7,816 nt of DNA from an uncultured Bacteroidales bacterium (GTDB lineage Bacteria > Bacteroidota > Bacteroidia > Bacteroidales > UBA932): the NCBI GenBank assembly GCA_946187365.1, contig CAMHRD010000045.1, positions 1 to 7,816 on the forward strand, read 5' to 3'. Of the stretch, positions 1 through 5,519 are shown in pieces (positions within the stretch are counted from its first letter, which is position 1; each line of letters starts with the position of its first letter). The notes under the pieces were generated by a model that was given only the letters and a program-made list of their open reading frames with translations, was not told where the DNA came from and made no database searches. The position numbers were made by a program, and so were the translations under genes.

Positions 1-210
1 TTTGTGACCAACCATATTTTCAGTTACGTAAACGGGAATAAATTTGTTTCCATTGTGAACGGCTACTGTATGTCCGACAAAGTCAGGTGAAATCACGCTG
101 GCTCTGGACCAAGTCTTCACAACTTCCTTCTTACCAGACTCATTCATGGCAAGAATTCTCTTTTCCAGAGATGCCTCAATGTACGGGCCTTTTTTAATTG
201 AACGACTCAT
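1..210 (-). CDS. rpsS: 30S ribosomal protein S19 (partial, C-terminus beyond window)
   Basis: S19 binds the head of the 30S subunit next to S13 and 16S rRNA. Seventy codons are visible from the ATG at 208-210 to the window edge, without a stop. The N-terminus reads MSRSIKKGPYIEASLEK, and further on come the hallmark segments KTWSRASVI, AVHNGNKFIPVYVTENMVGHK, which match the family closely in order and spacing. Full-length S19 is about 90 residues, so roughly the last 20 are missing because of the window boundary and not because of damage. The gene starts 18 bases after the rplB stop with an AT-rich spacer and no clear Shine-Dalgarno sequence. It is the fifth gene of the ribosomal operon seen here. 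Identification is very secure. Confidence 0.97.
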   Translation of the reverse strand, partial: MSRSIKKGPYIEASLEKRILAMNESGKKEVVKTWSRASVISPDFVGHTVAVHNGNKFIPVYVTENMVGHK

Positions 211-228
211 AATCTTTAATTTATTCCG

Positions 229-1053
229 TTACTTTTTTCTTCTTTCAATAATGAACTTCTTAGAAGTCTTCTTAGGATTACGTGTCTTGTAACCCTTTGC
301 AGGAAGACCCTTCCTACTTCTAGGGTGACCTCCGGAAGCGCGTCCTTCACCACCACCCATCGGGTGATCAACCGGGTTCATAACAACGCCTCTGTTTCTT
401 GGTCTGATACCAAGCCATCTCTTACGGCCAGCCTTTCCGTGGGACTCAAGATTATGGTCAGGATTGGAAACTATTCCAACGGTTGCACGGCAAGTTACCA
501 ACACCATTCTTGTCTCGCCAGAAGGCAACTTAAGAACTGCGTGGCGACCCTCTCTTGCAACCAGCTGAGCATAACATCCTGCGCTTCGTGCCATTGCAGC
601 ACCCTGTCCAGGGATAAGCTCAATGTTGTGAACGTTAGTTCCCAGAGGAATCTCTGAAAGTGGAAGAGTGTTACCAACCTCAGGAGCAACTCCGGCACCA
701 GATGCAATCACCTGACCAACCTTAATGCCCTTAGGAGCAATGATGTAACGCTTCTCACCATCCTGATAAACTACAAGTGCAATTCTTGCACTACGGTTAG
801 GATCATATTCAATTGTCTTGACGGTTGCAGTGTACTCGTCCTTGTCTCTCAAGAAGTCAATGATACGGTACATCTTCTTGTGACCACCGCCAATGTAACG
901 CATTGTCATGTGTCCCTCATTGTTACGGCCACCGCTGCTCTTGCGAGGCTCCAGCAGGCTCTTCTCCGGAACAGTGCAGGTAACTTCGTCAAATGCGCTA
1001 ATTACCTTATTTCTTTGACCGGGTGTTACCGGTTTAAATTTACGTACTCCCAT
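229..1053 (-). CDS. rplB: 50S ribosomal protein L2
   Basis: L2 is a core 50S protein that binds 23S rRNA near the peptidyl-transferase centre and supports subunit association. The 274-residue product has the usual length. It shows the N-terminal RNA-binding OB-fold part with SGGRNNEGHMTMRYIGGGHKK (residues 40-60), EYDPNRSA (82-89), the SH3-like part with NTLPLSEIPLGT (128-139) and ARSAG (155-159), and the C-terminal MNPVDHPMGGGEGR segment. His230 corresponds to the functionally important His229 of E. coli L2 (numbered without Met). The next E. coli His in DHPHGG is Met232 here, a form I know from Bacteroidota. The C-terminus is very basic. The start lies 2 bases after the rplW stop, so translation is probably coupled. 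Confidence 0.98.
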   Translation of the reverse strand: MGVRKFKPVTPGQRNKVISAFDEVTCTVPEKSLLEPRKSSGGRNNEGHMTMRYIGGGHKKMYRIIDFLRDKDEYTATVKTIEYDPNRSARIALVVYQDGEKRYIIAPKGIKVGQVIASGAGVAPEVGNTLPLSEIPLGTNVHNIELIPGQGAAMARSAGCYAQLVAREGRHAVLKLPSGETRMVLVTCRATVGIVSNPDHNLESHGKAGRKRWLGIRPRNRGVVMNPVDHPMGGGEGRASGGHPRSRKGLPAKGYKTRNPKKTSKKFIIERRKK

Positions 1054-1055
1054 CT

Positions 1056-1346
1056 CTAAATGTTGCTATAGAAATCAATCTTGTCATCACCGGCAAGAGT
1101 TACATAAGCCTTCTTATACTTGTTGGTTCTTCCTGTAAGAAGACCTGCCTTAGTATAACGGCTCTTTGCCTTGCCATTATAATTAACGGTGTTGACGTCT
1201 TTTACTGTTACACCATACATCTCCTCAACAGCCTTGCGAATCTCAATCTTGTTTGCTCTGCTGTCTACGATGAATCCATAACGGCCTCTCTTTTCTCCTT
1301 CAGCCGTCATCTTCTCAGTTACAATCGGTTTTACTAAAATTCCCAT
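1056..1346 (-). CDS. rplW: 50S ribosomal protein L23
   Basis: L23 sits at the exit of the 50S peptide tunnel, where trigger factor and signal recognition particle dock. The 96-residue product is of normal length. It begins GILVKPIVTEKMT, the standard L23 opening. YGFIVDSRANKIEIRKAVEEMYGV is the central alpha/beta motif, and VKDVNTVNYNGKAK precedes the basic loop that reaches into the tunnel. The gene is 12 bases downstream of rplD and 2 bases upstream of rplB, in the canonical order. Expression is expected from the rplC promoter. Nothing unusual is seen. Confidence 0.97.
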   Translation of the reverse strand: MGILVKPIVTEKMTAEGEKRGRYGFIVDSRANKIEIRKAVEEMYGVTVKDVNTVNYNGKAKSRYTKAGLLTGRTNKYKKAYVTLAGDDKIDFYSNI

Positions 1347-1358
1347 AATTCTCTGATT

Positions 1359-1988
1359 TTAACGTTTGTACTCTACCTTAAGAGAATCCTGGGCACCGTT
1401 TACGAACACTACGGAATAAGCACGCATAATGTCGTAGGTATTGAGATTGTTAGGTGTAGAAACCATTACGTTCTCCAGGTTACGTGCAGAGAGAACAACG
1501 TTCTGTGTTCTTTCCGGAACTACAAAGAGAACCAAACGGTCATTAACCTTGATGTTCTTAAGGATTTTTGCAAACTCTTTAGTCTTAGGAGCTTCCATTG
1601 TAAACGGCTCAACTACGGCAATTGCAGACTCCTTAGCCTTGTATGAAAGTGCTGAGAAACGTGCAAGTTGTTTAACCTTCTTGTTCAGTTTGAAGTCGTA
1701 GTTTCTTGGTCTTGGACCGTGAGCTCTACCACCACCTACATAGATATTTGCCTTAATGGAACCGTGGCGTGCACCGCCGCTGCCCTTCTGGCGAATAATC
1801 TTCTTGGTGCTGTAAGCAACTTCGCTTCTGTCTTTGGTCTTGCTTGTGCCCTGGCGGTGAGCAGCCAAATACTGCTTAACGTCCAGATAGATAGCATGGT
1901 CGTTTGGCTCAATACCAAACACTGCATCGTCCAGATTTACCTTCTTACCGGTATCTGTTCCGTCAATTTTCAATAATGCTAATTCCAT
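1359..1988 (-). CDS. rplD: 50S ribosomal protein L4
   Basis: L4 binds 23S rRNA and its long loop lines the peptide exit tunnel; in E. coli it also represses its own operon. With the ATG at 1986-1988 the product is 209 residues, the family's usual size. The loop region carries the diagnostic IIRQKGSGGARHGSIKANIYVGGG, GPRPRNYDFKLNKKVK pattern (about residues 65-105). The C-terminal half has LVLFVVPERTQNVVLSARNLENV and a central hydrophobic core. A longer reading from an upstream TTG would add six residues and overlap rplC; I prefer the ATG because a good GGAGGG sequence lies 8 bases before it and the protein then starts MELALLKIDG. The gap to the rplC stop is 4 bases. Confidence 0.97.
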   Translation of the reverse strand: MELALLKIDGTDTGKKVNLDDAVFGIEPNDHAIYLDVKQYLAAHRQGTSKTKDRSEVAYSTKKIIRQKGSGGARHGSIKANIYVGGGRAHGPRPRNYDFKLNKKVKQLARFSALSYKAKESAIAVVEPFTMEAPKTKEFAKILKNIKVNDRLVLFVVPERTQNVVLSARNLENVMVSTPNNLNTYDIMRAYSVVFVNGAQDSLKVEYKR

Positions 1989-1992
1989 AATA

Positions 1993-2619
1993 CTATCCCT
2001 CCACAATTACGTATGAACCGGATGCGCCCGGTATAGAACCTTTTACCAATAACAGATTGCTTTCCGGAATGACCTTGATAACCTTAAGATTGAGGATCTT
2101 AACCTTATCACCGCCCATTCTTCCTGCGAGTCTCTTACCCTTGAACACTCTAGAAGGCCAAGATGATGCACCCATTGAACCTGGAGCACGAAGTCTGTCG
2201 TCCTGTCCGTGAGTCTGACCACCTACACCGCCAAATCCGTGACGCTTAACAACGCCCTGGAAGCCTTTACCTTTAGAAATTCCGGTAACATCAACCCAAG
2301 TGTCCTCGTTTTTGAAAACGTCTGCAACACTGAGAGAATCACCCAACTTAAGCTCGCCCTCAAAGTCGTTTTCAAACTCTACGAGCTTACGTTTAGGAGT
2401 GGTATTTGCCTTTTTGAAATGTCCCATAAGAGACGCGCTGGTGTGTTTCTCTTTTTGTTCGTCATAGGCAAGTTGTACAGCGGCATAACCATCTTTTTCT
2501 TCTGTACGAATCTGCGTAACAACACACGGACCAGCCTCAATTACAGTGCATGGGATGTTCTTTCCATCTGCACCGAATACGGAAGTCATTCCGATTTTTT
2601 TGCCGATTAATCCTGGCAT
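1993..2619 (-). CDS. rplC: 50S ribosomal protein L3
   Basis: L3 is an early 50S assembly protein whose long internal loop approaches the peptidyl-transferase centre. The 208-residue product opens MPGLIGKKIGMTSVF, the standard start. It then shows VTGISKGKGFQGVVKRHGFGG (about 111-131) and the loop GQDDRLRAPGSMGASSWPSRVFKGKRLAGRMGG (138-170), followed by KVIPESNLLLVKGSIPGA. The glutamine that PrmB methylates in E. coli L3 (in RAPGSIGQ) is Ala151 here. This is the first gene of the operon in this window: no rpsJ precedes it, and a promoter and structured leader lie directly upstream. No Shine-Dalgarno sequence is seen; the region before the ATG is AT-rich. Confidence 0.98.
   Translation of the reverse strand: MPGLIGKKIGMTSVFGADGKNIPCTVIEAGPCVVTQIRTEEKDGYAAVQLAYDEQKEKHTSASLMGHFKKANTTPKRKLVEFENDFEGELKLGDSLSVADVFKNEDTWVDVTGISKGKGFQGVVKRHGFGGVGGQTHGQDDRLRAPGSMGASSWPSRVFKGKRLAGRMGGDKVKILNLKVIKVIPESNLLLVKGSIPGASGSYVIVEG
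1997..2002 (-). promoter_or_regulatory. Shine-Dalgarno sequence for rplD
   Basis: The minus strand reads GGAGGG here, inside the last codons of rplC, with an 8-base spacer to the ATG at 1986-1988. Strong Shine-Dalgarno sequences are uncommon in Bacteroidota and I see none at the other starts in this window, so this one helps decide the rplD start in favour of the ATG over the upstream TTG. Confidence 0.6.
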
Positions 2620-2722
2620 TTTACGTATATGTTTTAATTAAACATCAGTTGCATAGCCATTTACGGAGGCACTGGCAGTCAGTGCGCGCACCTGGGTACA
2701 ACTCCTCGCATTTTTTGCGGGG
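2620..2722 (-). promoter_or_regulatory. Structured 5' leader of the rplC operon (candidate regulatory RNA)
   Basis: If transcription starts a few bases after the -7 box, the leader is about 100 bases. Read on the minus strand it can form three hairpins. The first pairs CCCCGCA with TGCGAGG around a short A-loop (2704-2722, one mismatch). The second pairs GCACTG with CAGTGC around a five-base loop (2669-2685). The third pairs ATGTTT with AAACAT (2629-2645), ending 9 bases before the rplC ATG. A perfect 10-base palindrome, GTGCGCGCAC (2682-2691), overlaps one arm of the second hairpin, so alternative folds are possible. Ribosomal operon leaders in other bacteria bind an encoded protein (for example L4 in E. 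coli) to repress the operon. Such a role here is inference from position and folding potential. Confidence 0.45.
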
Positions 2723-2725
2723 GTG

Positions 2726-2756
2726 CAAAGATAGAAACATTTCTCAAACTGACAAA
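2726..2756 (-). promoter_or_regulatory. Bacteroidota-type promoter of the rplC operon
   Basis: The minus strand carries TTTG (2753-2756) followed after exactly 19 bases by TATCTTTG (2726-2733). This fits the -33 TTTG and -7 TAnnTTTG elements of the Bacteroidota primary sigma factor, with suitable spacing. Transcription should begin about four bases downstream, near 2722, in a run of C, giving a leader of about 100 bases before rplC. It is the best promoter match in the window, as expected for a highly expressed ribosomal operon. Confidence 0.8.
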
Positions 2757-2781
2757 AAAAAGACTCAAAACTAAACAGATA

Positions 2782-2813
2782 AGGGATGGCCAAAATCTCT
2801 TTCGGCCATCCCT
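2782..2813 (-). terminator. Hairpin terminator after the SIMPL-domain gene
   Basis: The arms AGGGATGGCC (2782-2791) and GGCCATCCCT (2804-2813) form a perfect 10-base stem around a 12-base loop. On the minus strand the hairpin is followed by the moderately T-rich TATCTGTTTAGTTTTG and, about 20 bases on, by a run of eight T. It lies between the SIMPL stop codon and the rplC promoter and would separate the two transcription units. The T-tract is not directly at the stem, so efficiency is uncertain. Confidence 0.65.
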
Positions 2814-2824
2814 ACTACGTGCCT

Positions 2825-2843
2825 GGCGCTAAAGCGCCTTTTT
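2825..2843 (+). terminator. Small hairpin with T-tract, facing against the local genes
   Basis: On the plus strand GGCGC (2825-2829), loop TAAA and GCGCC (2834-2838) are followed directly by five T that overlap the SIMPL stop codon. This has the form of a plus-strand intrinsic terminator, although both neighbouring genes run on the minus strand. It could stop antisense transcription before it enters the SIMPL gene, or simply act as a stable 3' end structure of the SIMPL mRNA. The stem is only five pairs. Confidence 0.35.
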
Positions 2844-3549
2844 AATCCAGGTAGTAAACAATGGTTGTTACCACGCGTACCTTCTTAACAAACTCGGTAG
2901 TCTCGTCCAGATCCTCAACAGAGAACTGTCCCTGGCTTGCAGTCTTAATCTTTCCAAGTTTGCTCTTGCTGTCCTCTGCAAACTTCTGAGCGGCCTGTCT
3001 TGCATTAGCGGTAGCCTCTGCAATCATTTCCGGCTTAAGTTCGTTAAGACCGGTAAACTCGTAAGAAGCCCAATCGGAGATGATGATTCCTCTCTTGAGC
3101 ATGTCTGCGGTTGCAGTCTTAGCCAGCTGCTTTACAGCATCCACCTTGTTGGTGGAGATTGTGAGACTTTGGCTAATCTGGTACTTGTACTCCGGACGGT
3201 TGTTGGAGTATCTGTACTGATCCTCAAGATTGGATACGTTAGGAGAAGATTCAAAAATCTCAGAATCCTCAATACCCTTATCCTTTATATACTCCTTAAT
3301 ATATTTGGCGTTAACGTCCAAAGAGGAGTAAAGGGATACCAGGTCATTGCCAACTCTTGCAAAAGAGACTCTCCAAACAACCTTGTCTGCGTTTACCTGC
3401 TTCTCAGCCAGGCCTTTAACAGCCACAGTTCTCTCCATTGACTTGAATTTTACAATACCGCTCTTGAGAGAAATTCCCAATGCGATAAGACCAAAAGCAA
3501 TAATTGCAGATGCTACAATTTTGCTCCAATCATACTTACATTCTGACAT
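2842..3549 (-). CDS. SIMPL domain (DUF541) membrane-anchored protein
   Basis: The 235-residue product has a short N-terminal cytoplasmic stretch, one hydrophobic segment at about residues 11-27 (IVASAIIAFGLIALGIS), and a large domain expected in the periplasm. RTVAVKGLAEKQVNADKVVW (40-59), the helical YIKEYIKDKGIEDSEI (83-98), ATANARQAAQKFAEDSKSKLG (180-199) and a final KKVRVVTTIVYYLD (222-235) are the pattern of SIMPL/DUF541 proteins, whose biochemical role is poorly known. I chose the ATG at 3547-3549; an upstream TTG in frame would add 15 polar residues before the membrane segment and has no support. The gene is a single transcription unit, divergent from eno and closed by a hairpin before the rplC promoter. 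I see no clear consensus promoter for it. Family assignment comes from recalled family features. Confidence 0.85.
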   Translation of the reverse strand: MSECKYDWSKIVASAIIAFGLIALGISLKSGIVKFKSMERTVAVKGLAEKQVNADKVVWRVSFARVGNDLVSLYSSLDVNAKYIKEYIKDKGIEDSEIFESSPNVSNLEDQYRYSNNRPEYKYQISQSLTISTNKVDAVKQLAKTATADMLKRGIIISDWASYEFTGLNELKPEMIAEATANARQAAQKFAEDSKSKLGKIKTASQGQFSVEDLDETTEFVKKVRVVTTIVYYLD

Positions 3550-3631
3550 AATCGTATACGTTTTGTTAGATATTTTTCTCTTTTCAGACTGCAAGTTGCA
3601 AAAAACAATCCAAATAACAATTAAAAAAATA

Positions 3632-3639
3632 TAACTTTG
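3632..3639 (+). promoter_or_regulatory. -7 element of the eno promoter
   Basis: TAACTTTG fits the Bacteroidota -7 consensus TAnnTTTG. The predicted start near 3643 gives a leader of about 30 bases before the eno ATG. No TTTG is seen at the -33 distance; the upstream sequence is instead very A-rich (3600-3631), which may help the promoter. The match is to the -7 half only. Confidence 0.65.
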
Positions 3640-3673
3640 CGCCCGAAAATGAACTTATAAACAATTTTGCAAT

Positions 3674-4981
3674 ATGATTATTATTGATGTAGAAGGTAGA
3701 GAGATTCTCGATTCAAGAGGAAATCCTACTATTGAAGTTGAAGTAACACTGGATTCCGGTTTTACAGGAGTTGCAGCCGTTCCTTCCGGAGCATCTACCG
3801 GTGAGAACGAGGCTATTGAGCTAAGAGATAAAGACCCTAAGCGCTACGGCGGAAAGGGCGTTCTTAAGGCAGTTAAGAATGTAAACGATGTAATAGCTCC
3901 GGCTGTTATTGGAATGAACGCTCTGGATCAGAGAGAGATAGACGCCCTCATGATTAAGCTGGACGGCACAAAGAACAAGGCAAAACTTGGTGCAAACGCC
4001 ATCCTCGGAGTATCATTGGCAGTTGCAAAGGCAGCCGCTGCAGAGTTGGAGATTCCTCTCTACAGATACATTGGCGGAACCAACGCTTACGTACTTCCTG
4101 TTCCAATGATGAACATCATCAACGGCGGTGCTCACTCAGACGCCCCTATTGCTTTCCAAGAGTTCATGATTCGCCCTGTAGGCGCAAAGAACGAGGCTGA
4201 GGGTGTAAGAATGGGTGCAGAGGTATTCCACGCACTTCAGAAGGTTCTCAAGAGCAGAGGTCTCTCTACAGCAGTAGGAGACGAGGGAGGTTTTGCTCCT
4301 GCACTCAAGGGAATTGATGACGCACTGGATTGCATCGTTGAGGCAATTAAGGCTGCAGGTTACAAGCCGGGTAAGGATGTTACCATAGCTTTGGACTGCG
4401 CTGCTTCCGAGTTCTCAGTAAAGAAGGGCAACAAGTTCTCTTATGACTACTCACAGCTTAACAACGGTCTTAAGAAAGATCCTAAGGGTAAGCTTCTTAG
4501 CGGAGACGAGCAGGTTGCATATCTTGAGAAGCTCTGCAAAAAGTACCCTATTGACTCTATTGAGGATGGTATGGACCAGAATGACTGGGACGGTTGGGTT
4601 AAACTTACAAAGGCTATCGGTGACCACGTACAACTCGTTGGAGATGACCTCTTTGTAACCAACGTATCTTACCTTGAGAAGGGTATTAAGAAGGGTGCAG
4701 GTAACTCCATCCTTATTAAGGTTAACCAGATTGGTTCACTTACAGAGACTTTGGACGCTATTGAGATGGCTCACAGAAACGGCTATACCACAGTTACTTC
4801 CCACCGCAGCGGTGAGACTGAGGATACCACAATTGCAGACATCGCAGTTGCAACCAATAGCGGTCAGATTAAGACCGGTTCACTCAGCCGTACAGACCGT
4901 ATCGCTAAGTACAACCGCCTTATGAAGATTGAGCTTGAGCTCGGTAACAGAAGCTGCTACGGATACAAGAAGATTAAATAA
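3674..4981 (+). CDS. eno: Enolase (phosphopyruvate hydratase)
   Basis: Enolase converts 2-phosphoglycerate to phosphoenolpyruvate in glycolysis and the reverse in gluconeogenesis, as a cytoplasmic Mg-dependent enzyme. The 435-residue product has full family length. The N-terminal capping domain carries ILDSRGNPTIEVEV (11-24) and the mobile loop SGASTGE (38-44). The barrel carries GGAHSDAPIAFQEFMI with His154 and Glu163, GDEGGFAP with the catalytic Glu204, the Mg ligands Asp241, Glu297 and Asp324, the catalytic base Lys349 in LIKVNQ, the SHRSGETED loop (376-384) and Lys400 in GQIKTG. All key residues are intact. The start is supported by the standard opening MIIIDVEGREILDSRG. It is transcribed alone, from a -7 box 35 bases upstream, and ends at a strong bidirectional terminator. 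Confidence 0.99.
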   Translation: MIIIDVEGREILDSRGNPTIEVEVTLDSGFTGVAAVPSGASTGENEAIELRDKDPKRYGGKGVLKAVKNVNDVIAPAVIGMNALDQREIDALMIKLDGTKNKAKLGANAILGVSLAVAKAAAAELEIPLYRYIGGTNAYVLPVPMMNIINGGAHSDAPIAFQEFMIRPVGAKNEAEGVRMGAEVFHALQKVLKSRGLSTAVGDEGGFAPALKGIDDALDCIVEAIKAAGYKPGKDVTIALDCAASEFSVKKGNKFSYDYSQLNNGLKKDPKGKLLSGDEQVAYLEKLCKKYPIDSIEDGMDQNDWDGWVKLTKAIGDHVQLVGDDLFVTNVSYLEKGIKKGAGNSILIKVNQIGSLTETLDAIEMAHRNGYTTVTSHRSGETEDTTIADIAVATNSGQIKTGSLSRTDRIAKYNRLMKIELELGNRSCYGYKKIK

Positions 4982-5011
4982 TTGTATCCGGATAGCGTAA
5001 AGCAGACAGAA

Positions 5012-5040
5012 AAAGGGGACGGCTCAACACCGTCCCCTTT
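5012..5040. terminator. Bidirectional intrinsic terminator between eno and the PepSY-like gene
   Basis: A perfect 11-base stem, AAAGGGGACGG with CCGTCCCCTTT, surrounds the 7-base loop CTCAACA. It is T-rich on the plus-strand side (TTTCTTC) and has five A in front (5010-5014), which become a T-tract on the minus strand. It lies 30 bases after the eno stop and 19 bases after the end of the converging minus-strand gene, so it can end both transcripts. Confidence 0.9.
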
Positions 5041-5059
5041 CTTCATCTTCAAGAATCTT

Positions 5060-5503
5060 CTAATCATCAATGGACAATAAGTTTCCTGCGTGGTCAAACT
5101 TGAGTTCCAAATCTGTAGAGAGCTCAATCTCATAGCCGTAGCGCTCCTTGTCTATCTTAACAATAGTAGCGTTCTGGAAGTTTGTGTTCACATAATTTGC
5201 AATTGCAGAAGGAACCAAAGCGGCCGGTACTGCGGAATACTTGCAGTCTACCTTGTCCCACTCCCCGTTCTTTCTGAAATCAATCTCTGTACCGTCAGTG
5301 AACTTCACTTCATACTTGACGCCAAAGCCGTCTCTGTCTTTTTCAGCATAAGCAGGTGTCTTATCTGCAAAATGCTTTTTAATGAACTCCTGAGCCAGAG
5401 CAGGTATCTGATTTACAGGGATCTTCCTTCCGTCTGCCAAGCAACTTGCGGAGATGAACATGAACGAAAGAAACGCTACAAATGAAATTGTTAAACTTTT
5501 CAT
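5060..5503 (-). CDS. Secreted PepSY-like (BLIP-fold type) small protein
   Basis: The 147-residue product starts with a signal peptide, MKSLTISFVAFLSFMFISAS, probably cleaved near CLA-DG. A Cys at 21 makes a lipoprotein thinkable, but the preceding residues (SAS) are a poor lipobox. The mature part has two similar units, about 28-87 and 91-147. Each has an amphipathic helix ending in an aromatic residue (FIKKHF, YVNTNF), then a strand pair with a charged turn (KYEVKFTDGTEIDF, YEIELSTDLELKF) and a G-W or G-N turn. This is the layout of the Bacteroidota PepSY-like periplasmic proteins (Pfam PepSY_like, formerly DUF2874), whose function is unknown. It begins 16 bases after the cysS stop, with no promoter match between them, so it is probably co-transcribed with cysS. 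Confidence 0.85.
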   Translation of the reverse strand: MKSLTISFVAFLSFMFISASCLADGRKIPVNQIPALAQEFIKKHFADKTPAYAEKDRDGFGVKYEVKFTDGTEIDFRKNGEWDKVDCKYSAVPAALVPSAIANYVNTNFQNATIVKIDKERYGYEIELSTDLELKFDHAGNLLSIDD

Positions 5504-5519
5504 AACTATTGTTTTAAAA

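Noticed and set aside
3550..3594. Upstream TTG start for the SIMPL gene, adding 15 residues
   Set aside because: The ATG at 3547-3549 puts the membrane anchor near the N-terminus as expected, and no ribosome binding site precedes the TTG.
3649..3660. Tiny upstream open frame ATG AAC TTA TAA in the eno leader
   Set aside because: A four-codon frame with no ribosome binding site is likely to be chance in a leader of 30 bases.
3596..3672. TTGCAA palindromes at 3596-3601 and 3667-3672 flanking the eno/SIMPL promoters
   Set aside because: Six-base palindromes in AT-rich DNA are common, and the 71-base spacing suggests no specific operator pair.
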